The notes under the pieces were generated by a model. That model was not told the origin of the DNA and searched no databases. It saw only the letters and a program-made list of their open reading frames with translations. A stretch of DNA of 64,000 nucleotides from Pseudomonas sp. NKUCC02_KPG (GTDB lineage Bacteria > Pseudomonadota > Gammaproteobacteria > Pseudomonadales > Pseudomonadaceae), in NCBI RefSeq assembly GCF_019345465.1, contig NZ_JAHKRC010000006.1, positions 268,711 through 332,710 of the forward strand, in the 5' to 3' direction. Of the stretch, positions 41,464-50,081 are shown piece after piece; the stretch's first letter is position 1, and each line of letters opens with the position of its first letter. Position numbers and translations under genes: made by a program.

Positions 41464-43287
41464 ATGAACATTGCTGTTGAAAAACCGCTGCACACGCCGA
41501 CTGCTCAGCTCGCGGCCTGGGTCGAAAACCTCGGTGAACGGCTCGCCCGGCGTGATGTGGACGGCGCTCTGGAGCTGTTTGGCGAAGAGTGTCACTGGCG
41601 TGACCTGCTACTGTTCAGCTGGAACCTGGTGACCCTGGAAGGCAAGCCGGCCATCCGCGACATGCTCGAAACACGCCTGGAGCAGACGCGTCCTCAACAA
41701 TTGAAACTGGAAGGTGAGGCGACGCTCAGTAACGGAGTACTCGAAGGCTGGATCAGCCTGGAAACCGATGCGGGACGGGGCAAAGGCTATGTTCGTCTGA
41801 AAGAGGGCCTGTGCTGGACGCTGCTGACCACCATGCGCGAGCTCAAGGGTTTTGAAGAACCGAGCGGGCGCCGCCGTCCAAAGGGGGCCAATCATGACCA
41901 CGACCATCCTGACAAACGCAACTGGCTGGAACGCCGTCGTGATGAAGAGGCCTCGTTAGGCATCACCACCCAACCTTACTGCCTGATCGTGGGCGGCGGT
42001 CAGGGCGGGTTGGGACTCGCAGCGCGGCTCAAGCGCATGGGTGTGCCTACTTTGATCGTCGACAAAGCCGAGCGCCCGGGTGATCAGTGGCGCAGTCGCT
42101 ACAAGTCGCTGTGCCTGCACGACCCTGTCTGGTACGACCACATGCCTTACCTGCCCTTCCCCGACCACTGGCCCGTCTTCACCCCCAAAGACCAGATTGG
42201 CGACTGGCTGGAAATGTACACCAAAGTCATGGAACTCAATTATTGGCCGCGCACAGAATGCGAGAGCGCAAGCTTTGACGAGCAAAGCGGTACCTGGACG
42301 GTTCAAGTGCTGCGCGACGGCGAGCGCATGACTTTACAGCCTGCCCAGTTGATCCTTGCCACCGGCATGTCTGGCGTGCCCAATGTCCCGCAATACCCGG
42401 GTGCCGAAACGTTCCGTGGCCAGCAGCATCATTCCAGCCGACACCCCGGCGCAGACGCCTGGCGCGGCAAGCACGCGGTGGTCATAGGGGCCAACAACTC
42501 GGCACACGATATCTGCGCCGACCTGGTGGAGAACGGTGCACAGGTGACCATGGTGCAACGCTCCAGCACCCACATCGTGCGTTCCGACAGTCTGATGGAT
42601 CTCGTCTTCGGCGGGCTCTACTCCGAAGACGCCCTGGAAACGGGTTTGACCACGGACAAGGCTGATCTGCTGTTCGCTTCGATCCCCTACAAGGTCATGC
42701 CGGGCTTTCATAAACCCATCTTCGATGCGATCAAGGAACGTGACAAAGACTTCTACGAGCGCTTGGCCAAAGTCGGTTTCATGCTCGATTTCGGTGACGA
42801 CGAGTCTGGCCTTTTCATGAAGTATGTTCGCCGTGGTTCTGGTTACTACATCGACGTCGGCGCCTGCGAGTTGATCGCCAATAGCACGATCAAGCTCAAG
42901 AGCGCACCCGGCCTGGGTGTCGAGCGTATCGAAGCAGACGCCGTCATCCTCAACGATGGCACCCGGCTACCGGCAGATCTGATCGTTTATGCCACGGGCT
43001 ATGGCTCAATGAACGGTTGGGCGGCGAAGCTGATTTCCCAGGAAGTCGCTGACAAGGTCGGCCGCTGCTGGGGCTTGGGTTCCGGCACCACGAATGATCC
43101 GGGCCCTTACGAGGGTGAACTGCGCAACATGTGGAAGCCGACACAGCAGCAAAACCTCTGGTTTCATGGTGGCAACCTGCATCAGTCACGGCATTATTCG
43201 CTGTATCTGGCCCTGCAGTTAAAAGCGCGCTTCGAAGGTATCGACGCATCCGTCTATAACCTTGCCAAGAGCCACCATACTGGCTGA
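41464..43287 (+). CDS. NTF2-like domain fused to class B flavin monooxygenase
   Basis: 607 residues. Residues 1-135 form an NTF2/SnoaL-like domain (ARRDVDGALELFGEECHWRD). After a charged His/Asp linker near 140, a flavin-containing monooxygenase domain fills 170-600: FAD Rossmann motif LIVGGGQGGLGLA, the GDQWRSRYKSLCLHDP block, NADP Rossmann motif VVIGANNSAHD and the DLIVYATGYGS motif. Such enzymes insert oxygen into N, S or carbonyl substrates using NADPH. GGAG precedes the ATG. Expression should depend on RpoN and the divergent activator. The substrate is unknown. Confidence 0.85.
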   Translation: MNIAVEKPLHTPTAQLAAWVENLGERLARRDVDGALELFGEECHWRDLLLFSWNLVTLEGKPAIRDMLETRLEQTRPQQLKLEGEATLSNGVLEGWISLETDAGRGKGYVRLKEGLCWTLLTTMRELKGFEEPSGRRRPKGANHDHDHPDKRNWLERRRDEEASLGITTQPYCLIVGGGQGGLGLAARLKRMGVPTLIVDKAERPGDQWRSRYKSLCLHDPVWYDHMPYLPFPDHWPVFTPKDQIGDWLEMYTKVMELNYWPRTECESASFDEQSGTWTVQVLRDGERMTLQPAQLILATGMSGVPNVPQYPGAETFRGQQHHSSRHPGADAWRGKHAVVIGANNSAHDICADLVENGAQVTMVQRSSTHIVRSDSLMDLVFGGLYSEDALETGLTTDKADLLFASIPYKVMPGFHKPIFDAIKERDKDFYERLAKVGFMLDFGDDESGLFMKYVRRGSGYYIDVGACELIANSTIKLKSAPGLGVERIEADAVILNDGTRLPADLIVYATGYGSMNGWAAKLISQEVADKVGRCWGLGSGTTNDPGPYEGELRNMWKPTQQQNLWFHGGNLHQSRHYSLYLALQLKARFEGIDASVYNLAKSHHTG

Positions 43288-43356
43288 GTCACATGGCGCC
43301 TGGCCCTTGGTTGGGCGCCGCAACAGGTCAAATCGGGCTTGCCAGTATCAACCGCC

Positions 43357-44070
43357 CTACCCTTGGCTCAACACCACATCCAGCGCCATGCGCGCGTCTT
43401 CGAGCTGTACCAGCGTGGCCTGGCGCGCGCCCAAAGCGTCGCGGCTTTCGATCGCGGTCAAAATTGCCTTGTGCCGTGGCAGGGCAAGTTCGTGCAGGTT
43501 GGGTCGACGGTTGGAGTGCTTCATGGCTTCGCGCAAGGCCAATGACAGCATGTTGCACAAGTTGGCCAGCAAATCGTTGTGAGTTGCGTCGGCAATCCGG
43601 CTGTGAAAGTCCAGGTCGGGTTGCAGTAGCTCTTCAGGGCTGGAGGCACTTTCCATGCGTTGGTAGGCTTCTTGAATCGATGCCACATCTTCTGCAGTTG
43701 CATGCTGGGCTGCGAGCGCTGCCACGGCGGGCTCGATAATGCTGCGCACGGTGGTCAGCAAGCCAAAAAATTCATTTTGGGGCGAGGCCTGCAGCAACCA
43801 GTGCAACACATCCGGATCGAGCATGTGCCACTCGCGGCGCGGTTTGACCACGGTACCCACGCGCGGCCTGGAGTACACCAGGCCTTTGGCAACCAGGACC
43901 CGGGTGGCTTCGCGCAAGACCGGACGGCTGACCGCATATTCTGAGCAGAGCAATGCTTCGGCAGGCAGTTTGTCGTCGGATTTGAAGCGCCCGGAGACAA
44001 TCTGCAGGCCGAGTTCCTGAACGATGCGCGTATGCATGCTTTTGCGGTCGGAGGGCTGACGATAATCCAT
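43357..44070 (-). CDS. FadR-subfamily GntR regulator (FCD domain)
   Basis: 237 residues. The N-terminal winged helix covers residues 10-75 (RIVQELGLQIVSGRF, LPAEALLCSEYAVSRPVLRE ATR), and the FCD all-helical effector domain covers 95-230, with metal-site residues in LDFHSRIADATHN and HKAILTAI. Downstream of the IlvD/Edd dehydratase on the same strand (107-bp gap), it belongs to the aldonate module. Two matches to the FadR-type operator TNGTNNNACNA lie in the dehydratase/MFS promoter region at 45930 and 46003. A 2-keto-3-deoxy acid is the probable ligand. Confidence 0.86.
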   Translation of the reverse strand: MDYRQPSDRKSMHTRIVQELGLQIVSGRFKSDDKLPAEALLCSEYAVSRPVLREATRVLVAKGLVYSRPRVGTVVKPRREWHMLDPDVLHWLLQASPQNEFFGLLTTVRSIIEPAVAALAAQHATAEDVASIQEAYQRMESASSPEELLQPDLDFHSRIADATHNDLLANLCNMLSLALREAMKHSNRRPNLHELALPRHKAILTAIESRDALGARQATLVQLEDARMALDVVLSQG

Positions 44071-44177
44071 GGGGCGCGGGGCGATCCTTTCGATTCAAAG
44101 CGCGGATCATAGCAGGCGCGGGTTGATTCGCGCCCGCTCTGATTGCCATGGCGGGTTCGCTTTGCCGGTGTCGCCAC

Positions 44178-45914
44178 TTAGTGGGAATGACGGGGTACTT
44201 CCGATCCTCGGCAGCCCACCAGGAAATCGAAATCGCAGCCTTGGTCGGCCTGCATGACATGGTCGATGTATAACTGGCGATAGCCGCCAATCAACAGGTT
44301 TTTTGGCGGCTCGATATCAGCCAGGCGAGCGGTCAGTTCGGCATCGGAGATATCCAGGTGCAGGCGTCCACTGGCGCAATCCAGTTCAATCCAGTCACCT
44401 TCCTGCACGGCCGCCAGTGGTCCGCCGGCTGCGGCTTCCGGAGCCACGTGCAGCACCACCGTGCCGTAAGCCGTTCCGCTCATGCGGGCATCGGAAATGC
44501 GCACCATATCGGTTACGCCCTGAGCCAGCAGCTTGGCGGGCAGGCCCATGTTGCCCACTTCGGCCATGCCCGGATAACCCTTTGGCCCACAGTTCTTCAT
44601 CACCAGAATCGAGTCGGCAGTGACCGCCAGTTCAGGGTCATTGATGCGGGCCTTGTACATGTCGAAGTTCTCGAATACCACGGCCTGTCCGCGATGCTTC
44701 ATCAGGGCCGGTGTCGCAGCGGATGGCTTGAGTACCGCGCCCAGAGGCGCCAGGTTGCCGCGCAATACGCAGATACCGCCGTCGGCGACCAGCGGGTTAT
44801 CGATTGCCCGGATAACTTCGTCGTCGCCATAGATCGGTGAGTTTTTAACGTTCTCCCACAGACTCTTGCCGTTGACGGTCAACGCTTGCGGATTCGGGAT
44901 CAGGCCGTTCTCACCCAGGCGCCGCAGCACGGCCGGCAGGCCTCCGGCATAGTAGAACTCTTCCATCAGGAAGCGGCCCGACGGCTGCAAGTCCACCAGG
45001 GTCGGAGTGCCCTGGCCTATGCGGGTCCAGTCATCCAGTTCCAGGTCCACGCCAATCCGCCCGGCGATGGCCTTGAGGTGAATCACGGCGTTGGTCGAAC
45101 CGCCAATGGCGGCATTGACCCTGATCGCATTTTCAAAGGCTTCCCGGGTCAAAACCTTGGACAGGCGCAAATCCTCGCGGACCATCTCGACGGCGCGCAT
45201 GCCCGACATATGGGCCAGTACGTAGCGGCGTGAATCCACCGCCGGGATGGCTGCGTTATGGGGCAGCGAGGTCCCCAGCGCTTCTGCCATGCAGGCCATG
45301 GTCGAGGCCGTGCCCATGGTGTTGCAGGTGCCCGCCGAGCGCGACATGCCGGCCTCGGCCGAGAGGAATTCGTCGAGGCTGATGGTGCCGGCTTTATAGG
45401 ACTCGTGCATCTGCCAGACGATGGTGCCGGCGCCGATATCCTTGCCCTTGTGCTTGCCGTTCAGCATCGGGCCACCGGTGACCACAATGGCCGGGACATC
45501 GCAGCTGGCCGCGCCCATCAACAGCGCCGGGGTCGTTTTGTCGCAACCGGTCAACAGCACCACCCCATCGATCGGATTACCGCGAATGGCTTCTTCCACA
45601 TCCATGCTCGCCAGATTGCGCGTCAACATGGCGGTAGGTCGCAGATTGGATTCGCCGTTGGAAAACACCGGGAACTCGACCGGGAAGCCGCCCGCCTCGA
45701 TGACACCACGTTTGACGTGCTCGGCGATGGTCCGAAAGTGAGCATTGCAAGGTGTCAGTTCCGACCAGGTATTGCAGATACCGATGATCGGCTTGCCCTG
45801 GAACTGATGATCGGCAATGCCCTGGTTCTTCATCCAGCTGCGGTACATGAAGCCGTTTTTATCAGCGCTGCCAAACCATTGGGCGGAACGCAAGGGAGGA
45901 TATTTGTCGGACAT
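44178..45914 (-). CDS. IlvD/Edd-family aldonate dehydratase (L-arabinonate dehydratase-like)
   Basis: 578 residues, the length of the sugar-acid branch of the IlvD/Edd family. The three [2Fe-2S] ligand cysteines lie in TWSELTPCNAH, LLTGCDKTTPALLMGA and SAGTCNTMGTAST; the Mg-binding and catalytic region is preserved in RISDARMSGTAYGTV. Strong likeness to Rhizobium L-arabinonate dehydratase, which also acts on D-fuconate and D-galactonate, suggests dehydration of one of these to a 2-keto-3-deoxyaldonate. Divergent from an MFS importer and an AraD1 protein, with FadR-type operators between. Substrate not fixed by sequence. Confidence 0.87.
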   Translation of the reverse strand: MSDKYPPLRSAQWFGSADKNGFMYRSWMKNQGIADHQFQGKPIIGICNTWSELTPCNAHFRTIAEHVKRGVIEAGGFPVEFPVFSNGESNLRPTAMLTRNLASMDVEEAIRGNPIDGVVLLTGCDKTTPALLMGAASCDVPAIVVTGGPMLNGKHKGKDIGAGTIVWQMHESYKAGTISLDEFLSAEAGMSRSAGTCNTMGTASTMACMAEALGTSLPHNAAIPAVDSRRYVLAHMSGMRAVEMVREDLRLSKVLTREAFENAIRVNAAIGGSTNAVIHLKAIAGRIGVDLELDDWTRIGQGTPTLVDLQPSGRFLMEEFYYAGGLPAVLRRLGENGLIPNPQALTVNGKSLWENVKNSPIYGDDEVIRAIDNPLVADGGICVLRGNLAPLGAVLKPSAATPALMKHRGQAVVFENFDMYKARINDPELAVTADSILVMKNCGPKGYPGMAEVGNMGLPAKLLAQGVTDMVRISDARMSGTAYGTVVLHVAPEAAAGGPLAAVQEGDWIELDCASGRLHLDISDAELTARLADIEPPKNLLIGGYRQLYIDHVMQADQGCDFDFLVGCRGSEVPRHSH

Positions 45915-45929
45915 GTTGGCGGTCTCTTA

Positions 45930-45940
45930 TTGTATGACTA
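45930..45940. promoter_or_regulatory. FadR-type operator 1 (dehydratase side)
   Basis: TTGTATGACTA fits the TNGTNNNACNA consensus of FadR-subfamily GntR proteins and lies 15 bases before the dehydratase start, where binding would block it. Confidence 0.55.
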
Positions 45941-46002
45941 ATTTTTTTTCGTGCCGCTAAATTAGCCTTAAAAAAGCCAATGTGGAAGAGTTGTTGGCTA
46001 AA

Positions 46003-46013
46003 TAGTAATACTA
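46003..46013. promoter_or_regulatory. FadR-type operator 2 (transporter side)
   Basis: TAGTAATACTA, a perfect palindromic match to TNGTNNNACNA inside the 13-bp dyad 46002-46014, about 90 bases before the MFS start. Paired with the site at 45930, it implies joint control of the divergent aldonate genes by the regulator at 43357. Confidence 0.65.
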
Positions 46014-46104
46014 TATAGTCGTTTTCACTGAGAGCTGATCCTGGCGAAAACCCGCTTGAGGCCACTCCAGAGGTTCCATAACAAAAACAATGGGAGACCG
46101 TCTC

Positions 46105-47427
46105 ATGAGCCAGGAACTCCGGCTTATTCGCCGCATTACGCTTAAACTCATTCCGTTTCTGATCCTGCTGTACCTGATTGCTTACGTCGATCGCTCGGCG
46201 GTGGGCTTTGCCAAGCTGCACATGGGCGCTGATATCGGCATTGGCGATGCAGCCTATGGCTTGGGCGCGGGCCTGTTTTTCATCGGCTATTTCCTGATGG
46301 AAATCCCCAGCAACCTGATGCTCGAGCGTTTCGGCGCTCGGCGCTGGTTTGCCCGGATCATGCTCACCTGGGGCGCCATTACCATTGGCATGGCCTTTGT
46401 GCAGGGACCGCACAGCTTCTATGTCATGCGTTTCCTGCTGGGGGTCGCCGAAGCGGGATTCTTTCCTGGCGTGCTGTACTACATCACCCAATGGTTCCCG
46501 GTCCGCCATCGCGGCAAGATCCTGGGGCTGTTTATCCTGTCGCAACCTATCGCCATGATGATCACCGGGCCCGTGTCCGGCGGCTTGCTGGGCATGGATG
46601 GCATCCTGGGTCTGCAGGGTTGGCAATGGCTGTTCATTGTGATCGGCATGCCCGCCATTCTGTTGACCTGGCCCGTACTGCGTTACTTGCCGGACGGCCC
46701 GCAACAGGTCAAGTGGATGGATCAGGGTGAAAAGGACTGGCTGCAAGGCGAGCTGGAAAAGGACTTGCAGGCCTACGGCCAGACCCGTCATGGCAACCCG
46801 TTGCACGCGTTGAAAGACAAGCGCGTGTTGCTGCTTGCGCTGTTCTATCTGCCCGTCACCCTGAGCATTTACGGGCTGGGGCTTTGGCTGCCAACGTTGA
46901 TTAAACAGTTTGGCGGCAGTGACTTGAGCACCGGGTTCGTGTCTTCGGTGCCCTATGTCTTCGGCATTATCGGCTTGCTCATCATTCCTCGCAGTTCCGA
47001 CCGCCTCAATGATCGCTATGGCCACCTGGCAGTGCTCTATGTGCTGGGCGCCATCGGACTGTTCTTCAGCGCCTGGCTGACGGTCCCGATGCTGCAACTG
47101 GCGGCCTTGAGCCTGGTGGCGTTCTCGTTGTTTTCCTGTACCGCCATCTTCTGGACATTGCCGGGACGCTTCTTCGCCGGTGCCAGTGCCGCCGCCGGCA
47201 TTGCCCTGATCAACTCGGTGGGCAACCTGGGTGGCTACATCGGACCGTTTGTGATCGGCGGGCTCAAGGAATACACCGGCAACCTGGCCTCGGGCTTGTA
47301 CTTCCTGTCAGGGGTGATGCTGTTCGGGCTATTCCTGACGTTCGTGGTGTATCGCACCCTCGAACGCAAACACGTGCTCCAGCCGAGCGAATTTGCCGCC
47401 AGTGCCCGCGCGGCGACTCATCTTTAA
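46105..47427 (+). CDS. MFS transporter, ACS family (aldonate importer)
   Basis: 440 residues from the ATG at 46105, which follows GGGAG by 9 bases; an ATG five codons earlier overlaps that site. Twelve membrane helices, helix 1 motif IAYVDRSAVGFAKLHMGADI, AEAGFFPGVLYYITQWFPVR, and LINSVGNLGGYIGPFVIG in helix 11, as in other organic-acid symporters. It shares a divergent promoter with the aldonate dehydratase and is followed 16 bp later by the AraD1 gene. It probably imports the aldonate used by this module. Confidence 0.85.
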   Translation: MSQELRLIRRITLKLIPFLILLYLIAYVDRSAVGFAKLHMGADIGIGDAAYGLGAGLFFIGYFLMEIPSNLMLERFGARRWFARIMLTWGAITIGMAFVQGPHSFYVMRFLLGVAEAGFFPGVLYYITQWFPVRHRGKILGLFILSQPIAMMITGPVSGGLLGMDGILGLQGWQWLFIVIGMPAILLTWPVLRYLPDGPQQVKWMDQGEKDWLQGELEKDLQAYGQTRHGNPLHALKDKRVLLLALFYLPVTLSIYGLGLWLPTLIKQFGGSDLSTGFVSSVPYVFGIIGLLIIPRSSDRLNDRYGHLAVLYVLGAIGLFFSAWLTVPMLQLAALSLVAFSLFSCTAIFWTLPGRFFAGASAAAGIALINSVGNLGGYIGPFVIGGLKEYTGNLASGLYFLSGVMLFGLFLTFVVYRTLERKHVLQPSEFAASARAATHL

Positions 47428-47443
47428 TCAAGGGACTTCCGTT

Positions 47444-48436
47444 ATGCGTTTAGTACAATTTGAACTCAACACCGGCGAGCGCCGCGTCGGCCTGGTAGAC
47501 GGTGACCTGGTACGTGAAGTGCTGGGGGCCAACAGCGTGCGTGATTTGGCCCTCGCGGCCATCGAAGCGGGTGTGAGCCTGGCACAGCAGGTCGACCAGC
47601 GAGGCCTGGGCATTGCCCATGACTACCCGGCGTTGTTGGCCGAGTTGCGCATCCTCCCCCCTCTGGATCATCCGGACCCGGCCCATATGCTGATCAGCGG
47701 TACGGGCCTGACCCACCTGGGCAGCGCATCTGCGCGAGATAAAATGCATCAGCAGGCCGGTGACGAAGCGGCCTTGACCGACACCATGCGCATTTTCAAA
47801 TGGGGAGTGGAAGGCGGAAAGCCCGCCGCCGGTCAGGCGGGCGTGCAACCGGAATGGTTCTACAAGGGCGATGGCAGCATCGTCGTACGGCCGGGAGCTG
47901 CCTTCCCATTGCCACCGTTTGCCGAAGACGCGGGCGAGGAGCCGGAAATCGGCGGCCTGTATGTCATCGGCCACGACGCCAAACCCTATCGACTGGGGTT
48001 CGCGGTAGGTAATGAATTCTCCGATCACGTGATGGAACGCAAAAACTACCTGTACCTGGCTCATTCCAAATTGCGCAGCTGCTCCTTTGGGCCGGAACTG
48101 CGGGTCGGTGCATTGCCCCAGCATTTGTCGGGCCGCAGCCGAATCCTGCGCGATGGCGAGGTGCTATGGGAAAACGAGTTTCTGAGTGGTGAAGCCAACA
48201 TGTGCCACAGCCTGGAAAACCTTGAATATCATCACTTCAAGTACAGCCAGTTCCTGCGTCCAGGTGATGTGCATATCCACTTTTTCGGCACGGCGACCTT
48301 GTCGTTCGCCGACGGCATTCGCACACAGCCGGGTGATCGCTTCGAAATCAGCCAGGCCGATTTCGGCGCGCCTTTGATCAACGGTATCGCCCCGGTCGAT
48401 GGGGTGTTCGCGCCCGGCGACATGGGCACACTTTAA
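47444..48436 (+). CDS. AraD1/GguC family protein (FAH superfamily)
   Basis: 330 residues from the ATG at 47444 (AAGGGA upstream). FAH-type fold with the opening MRLVQFELNTGERRVGLVDG, TGLTHLGSASARDKMHQ, EPEIGGLYVIGHDAKPYRLG with metal-binding acidic residues, and NEFSDHVMERKNYLYLAHSK. This matches the GguC/AraD1 family found beside aldonate dehydratases. The family is thought to act on 2-keto-3-deoxy sugar acids, but its exact reaction is not settled in my knowledge. Last gene of the MFS-AraD1 operon; its product would pass to the semialdehyde dehydrogenase encoded at 19001 or elsewhere. Confidence 0.78.
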   Translation: MRLVQFELNTGERRVGLVDGDLVREVLGANSVRDLALAAIEAGVSLAQQVDQRGLGIAHDYPALLAELRILPPLDHPDPAHMLISGTGLTHLGSASARDKMHQQAGDEAALTDTMRIFKWGVEGGKPAAGQAGVQPEWFYKGDGSIVVRPGAAFPLPPFAEDAGEEPEIGGLYVIGHDAKPYRLGFAVGNEFSDHVMERKNYLYLAHSKLRSCSFGPELRVGALPQHLSGRSRILRDGEVLWENEFLSGEANMCHSLENLEYHHFKYSQFLRPGDVHIHFFGTATLSFADGIRTQPGDRFEISQADFGAPLINGIAPVDGVFAPGDMGTL

Positions 48437-48485
48437 AGGAGCGCCCCCGAGGAAAACCCTTGGCCGTAGCTGCGCCGCAGGGCAA

Positions 48486-48785
48486 TCAGGCCTGGGACAG
48501 GATGCAATCCAGCAAGCCCGGGAAGCGCTGATTGAGCTCCTGCGCGCGCAGTGAGTTCATGTGCGTGGTGCCGACATTTCGCGTATGAACAAGCCCTGCG
48601 TCGCGCAAGACCCGGAAGTGATGGGACATGCTGGACTTGGGCCGACCGCCGTCCAGCTCGCCGCACGAGGCTTCAGCAACGCCCGCAAGGTAGCGGACAA
48701 TCTCGAAACGGACGGGGTCGCTCAGGGCGTAAAGCAAACGCTCGAGAATGAAGTCAGATGGAACGGGATGTTTGAAGGTACGCAT
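48486..48785 (-). CDS. ArsR-family repressor
   Basis: 99 residues from the ATG at 48785; upstream in-frame ATGs fall in the operator region. Winged helix-turn-helix: LLYALSDPVRFEIVRYLAGV, CGELDGGRPKSSMSHHFRVL, RDAGLVHTRNVGTTHMNSLR. The Cys in EASCGEL could be a metal or redox sensor, but a full metal-binding Cys set is absent, so it may sense an electrophile or another small ligand. Divergent from xenA with an 83-bp gap containing the perfect inverted repeat 48824-48839. It probably represses xenA and itself. Confidence 0.85.
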   Translation of the reverse strand: MRTFKHPVPSDFILERLLYALSDPVRFEIVRYLAGVAEASCGELDGGRPKSSMSHHFRVLRDAGLVHTRNVGTTHMNSLRAQELNQRFPGLLDCILSQA

Positions 48786-48823
48786 GTGTCGATGATAACG
48801 AAGGCTTTTAATGAATGCCATAT

Positions 48824-48839
48824 TTCGATTACTATCGAA
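48824..48839. promoter_or_regulatory. ArsR-type operator in xenA promoter
   Basis: TTCGAT-TACT-ATCGAA, a perfect 6-bp dyad with 4-base spacer, centred between the divergent repressor and xenA starts, 30 bases before xenA. Confidence 0.7.
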
Positions 48840-48868
48840 CAAGCGAATCAATCTGCCGGAGCCTGCAC

Positions 48869-49960
48869 ATGTCTGCCCTGTTCGAACCGTACACCTTAAA
48901 AGACATCACCTTGAGAAACCGAATTGCCATTCCGCCGATGTGCCAGTACATGGCAGAGAACGGCATGGTCAATGACTGGCATTTGGTCCACCTGGCCGGT
49001 CTGGCAAGGGGCGGCGCTGGCCTGGTTGTGGTCGAGGCGACGGCCGTTTCCCCGGAAGGACGTATCACCCCCGGATGCGCAGGCATCTGGAGCGATGCCC
49101 ATGCCCAGGCTTTTGTGCCTGTGGTAAAGGCGATCAAGGATGCCGGTTCTGTGCCCGGTATTCAGATCGCGCATGCCGGGCGCAAGGCCAGCGCCAACCG
49201 GCCCTGGGAAGGCGATGATCACATCCCTGAAGGCAATCCTCAGGGTTGGCAGACTATTGCGCCCTCGCCTGTCGCGTTCGGCGCCAATCTGCCTAAAGTC
49301 CCCAAGCAAATGTCCCTTGAAGACATTGCCCGCGTGCGCCAGGACTTCGTGGATGCGGCACGTCGTGCCCGTGATGCCGGTTTTGAATGGATTGAGCTGC
49401 ACTTTGCGCACGGCTACCTGGGTCAGAGTTTCTTCTCCGAGCACTCCAACCAGCGCACCGATGAGTACGGTGGCAGCTTTGAAAACCGCAGCCGATTCCT
49501 GCTTGAGACGCTGGCCGCTGTGCGCGAGGTATGGCCGGAGAATCTTCCGCTTACTGCGCGCTTCGGGGTCATCGAGTACGACGGGCGCGATGAGCAAACC
49601 CTGAGTGAATCGATCGAGTTGGCGCGACGTTTCAAGGACGGTGGGCTTGACCTGCTGAGCGTCAGTGTAGGTTTCACCATCCCGCAAACCAATATCCCGT
49701 GGGGCCCTGCCTTCCTGGGCCCGATCGCCGAACGGGTGCGTCGTGAGTCGGGCCTGCCAGTGACTTCTGCATGGGGCTTTGGTACCCCGCAGCTGGCAAA
49801 CGCCGCTATCGAATCTCGCCAGCTGGACCTGGTGTCCGTGGGCCGGGCGCACTTGGCGGATCCGCACTGGCCGTACTTTGCAGCCAAGGAACTGGGGGTT
49901 GAAAAGGCCTCGTGGACACTCCCCGCGCCCTACGCTCACTGGCTAGAACGCTACAGATAA
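48869..49960 (+). CDS. xenA: XenA-type enoate/xenobiotic reductase
   Basis: 363 residues from the ATG at 48869; 18 upstream codons lie in the operator and are discarded. Thermophilic-like OYE class (YqjM/XenA): SALFEPYTLKDITLRNRIAI, flavin-tuning Cys in PPMCQYMAENG, IQIAHAGRKAS, substrate His pair and Tyr in ELHFAHGYLGQSF, SVGRAHLADPHWPYFA, and the end ASWTLPAPYAHWLERYR with the Trp that reaches the partner active site. It reduces enones, 8-hydroxycoumarin and nitro esters with NADPH. Controlled by the divergent ArsR protein. Confidence 0.93.
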   Translation: MSALFEPYTLKDITLRNRIAIPPMCQYMAENGMVNDWHLVHLAGLARGGAGLVVVEATAVSPEGRITPGCAGIWSDAHAQAFVPVVKAIKDAGSVPGIQIAHAGRKASANRPWEGDDHIPEGNPQGWQTIAPSPVAFGANLPKVPKQMSLEDIARVRQDFVDAARRARDAGFEWIELHFAHGYLGQSFFSEHSNQRTDEYGGSFENRSRFLLETLAAVREVWPENLPLTARFGVIEYDGRDEQTLSESIELARRFKDGGLDLLSVSVGFTIPQTNIPWGPAFLGPIAERVRRESGLPVTSAWGFGTPQLANAAIESRQLDLVSVGRAHLADPHWPYFAAKELGVEKASWTLPAPYAHWLERYR

Positions 49961-49977
49961 GTTCGATTCCAGCCTCT

Positions 49978-50062
49978 GTGGGAGCGGGCTTGCTCGCGAT
50001 GGCATCACCGCGACGAGCCTGGCAGACCGCGTCGTCTGCATCGCAGGCAAGCCAGCTCCCAC
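49978..50062. repeat. REPIN (second copy)
   Basis: Arms 49978-49999 and 50041-50062 are inverted REP sequences with three mismatches; the left arm is the consensus form (GTGGGAGCGGGCTTGCTCGC), the right one is decayed (GGCAAGCCAGCTCCCAC). It lies between the convergent xenA and glutathione transferase stops. Confidence 0.85.
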
Positions 50063-50081
50063 ATGCCCCGCCGCAATTCAA

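Noticed and set aside
43295..43319. GGCGCC repeats between the monooxygenase and the FadR-type gene
   Set aside because: Self-complementary 6-mers in GC-rich DNA without T-run; weak as a terminator.
45862..47097. 411-codon reverse frame opposite the MFS gene at 46105
   Set aside because: Gln/His/Arg-rich antisense shadow of a well-matched transporter; no ribosome site and no family features.
48896..49939. 347-codon reverse frame inside xenA
   Set aside because: xenA on the other strand is near-identical in pattern to known XenA; this is a shadow.
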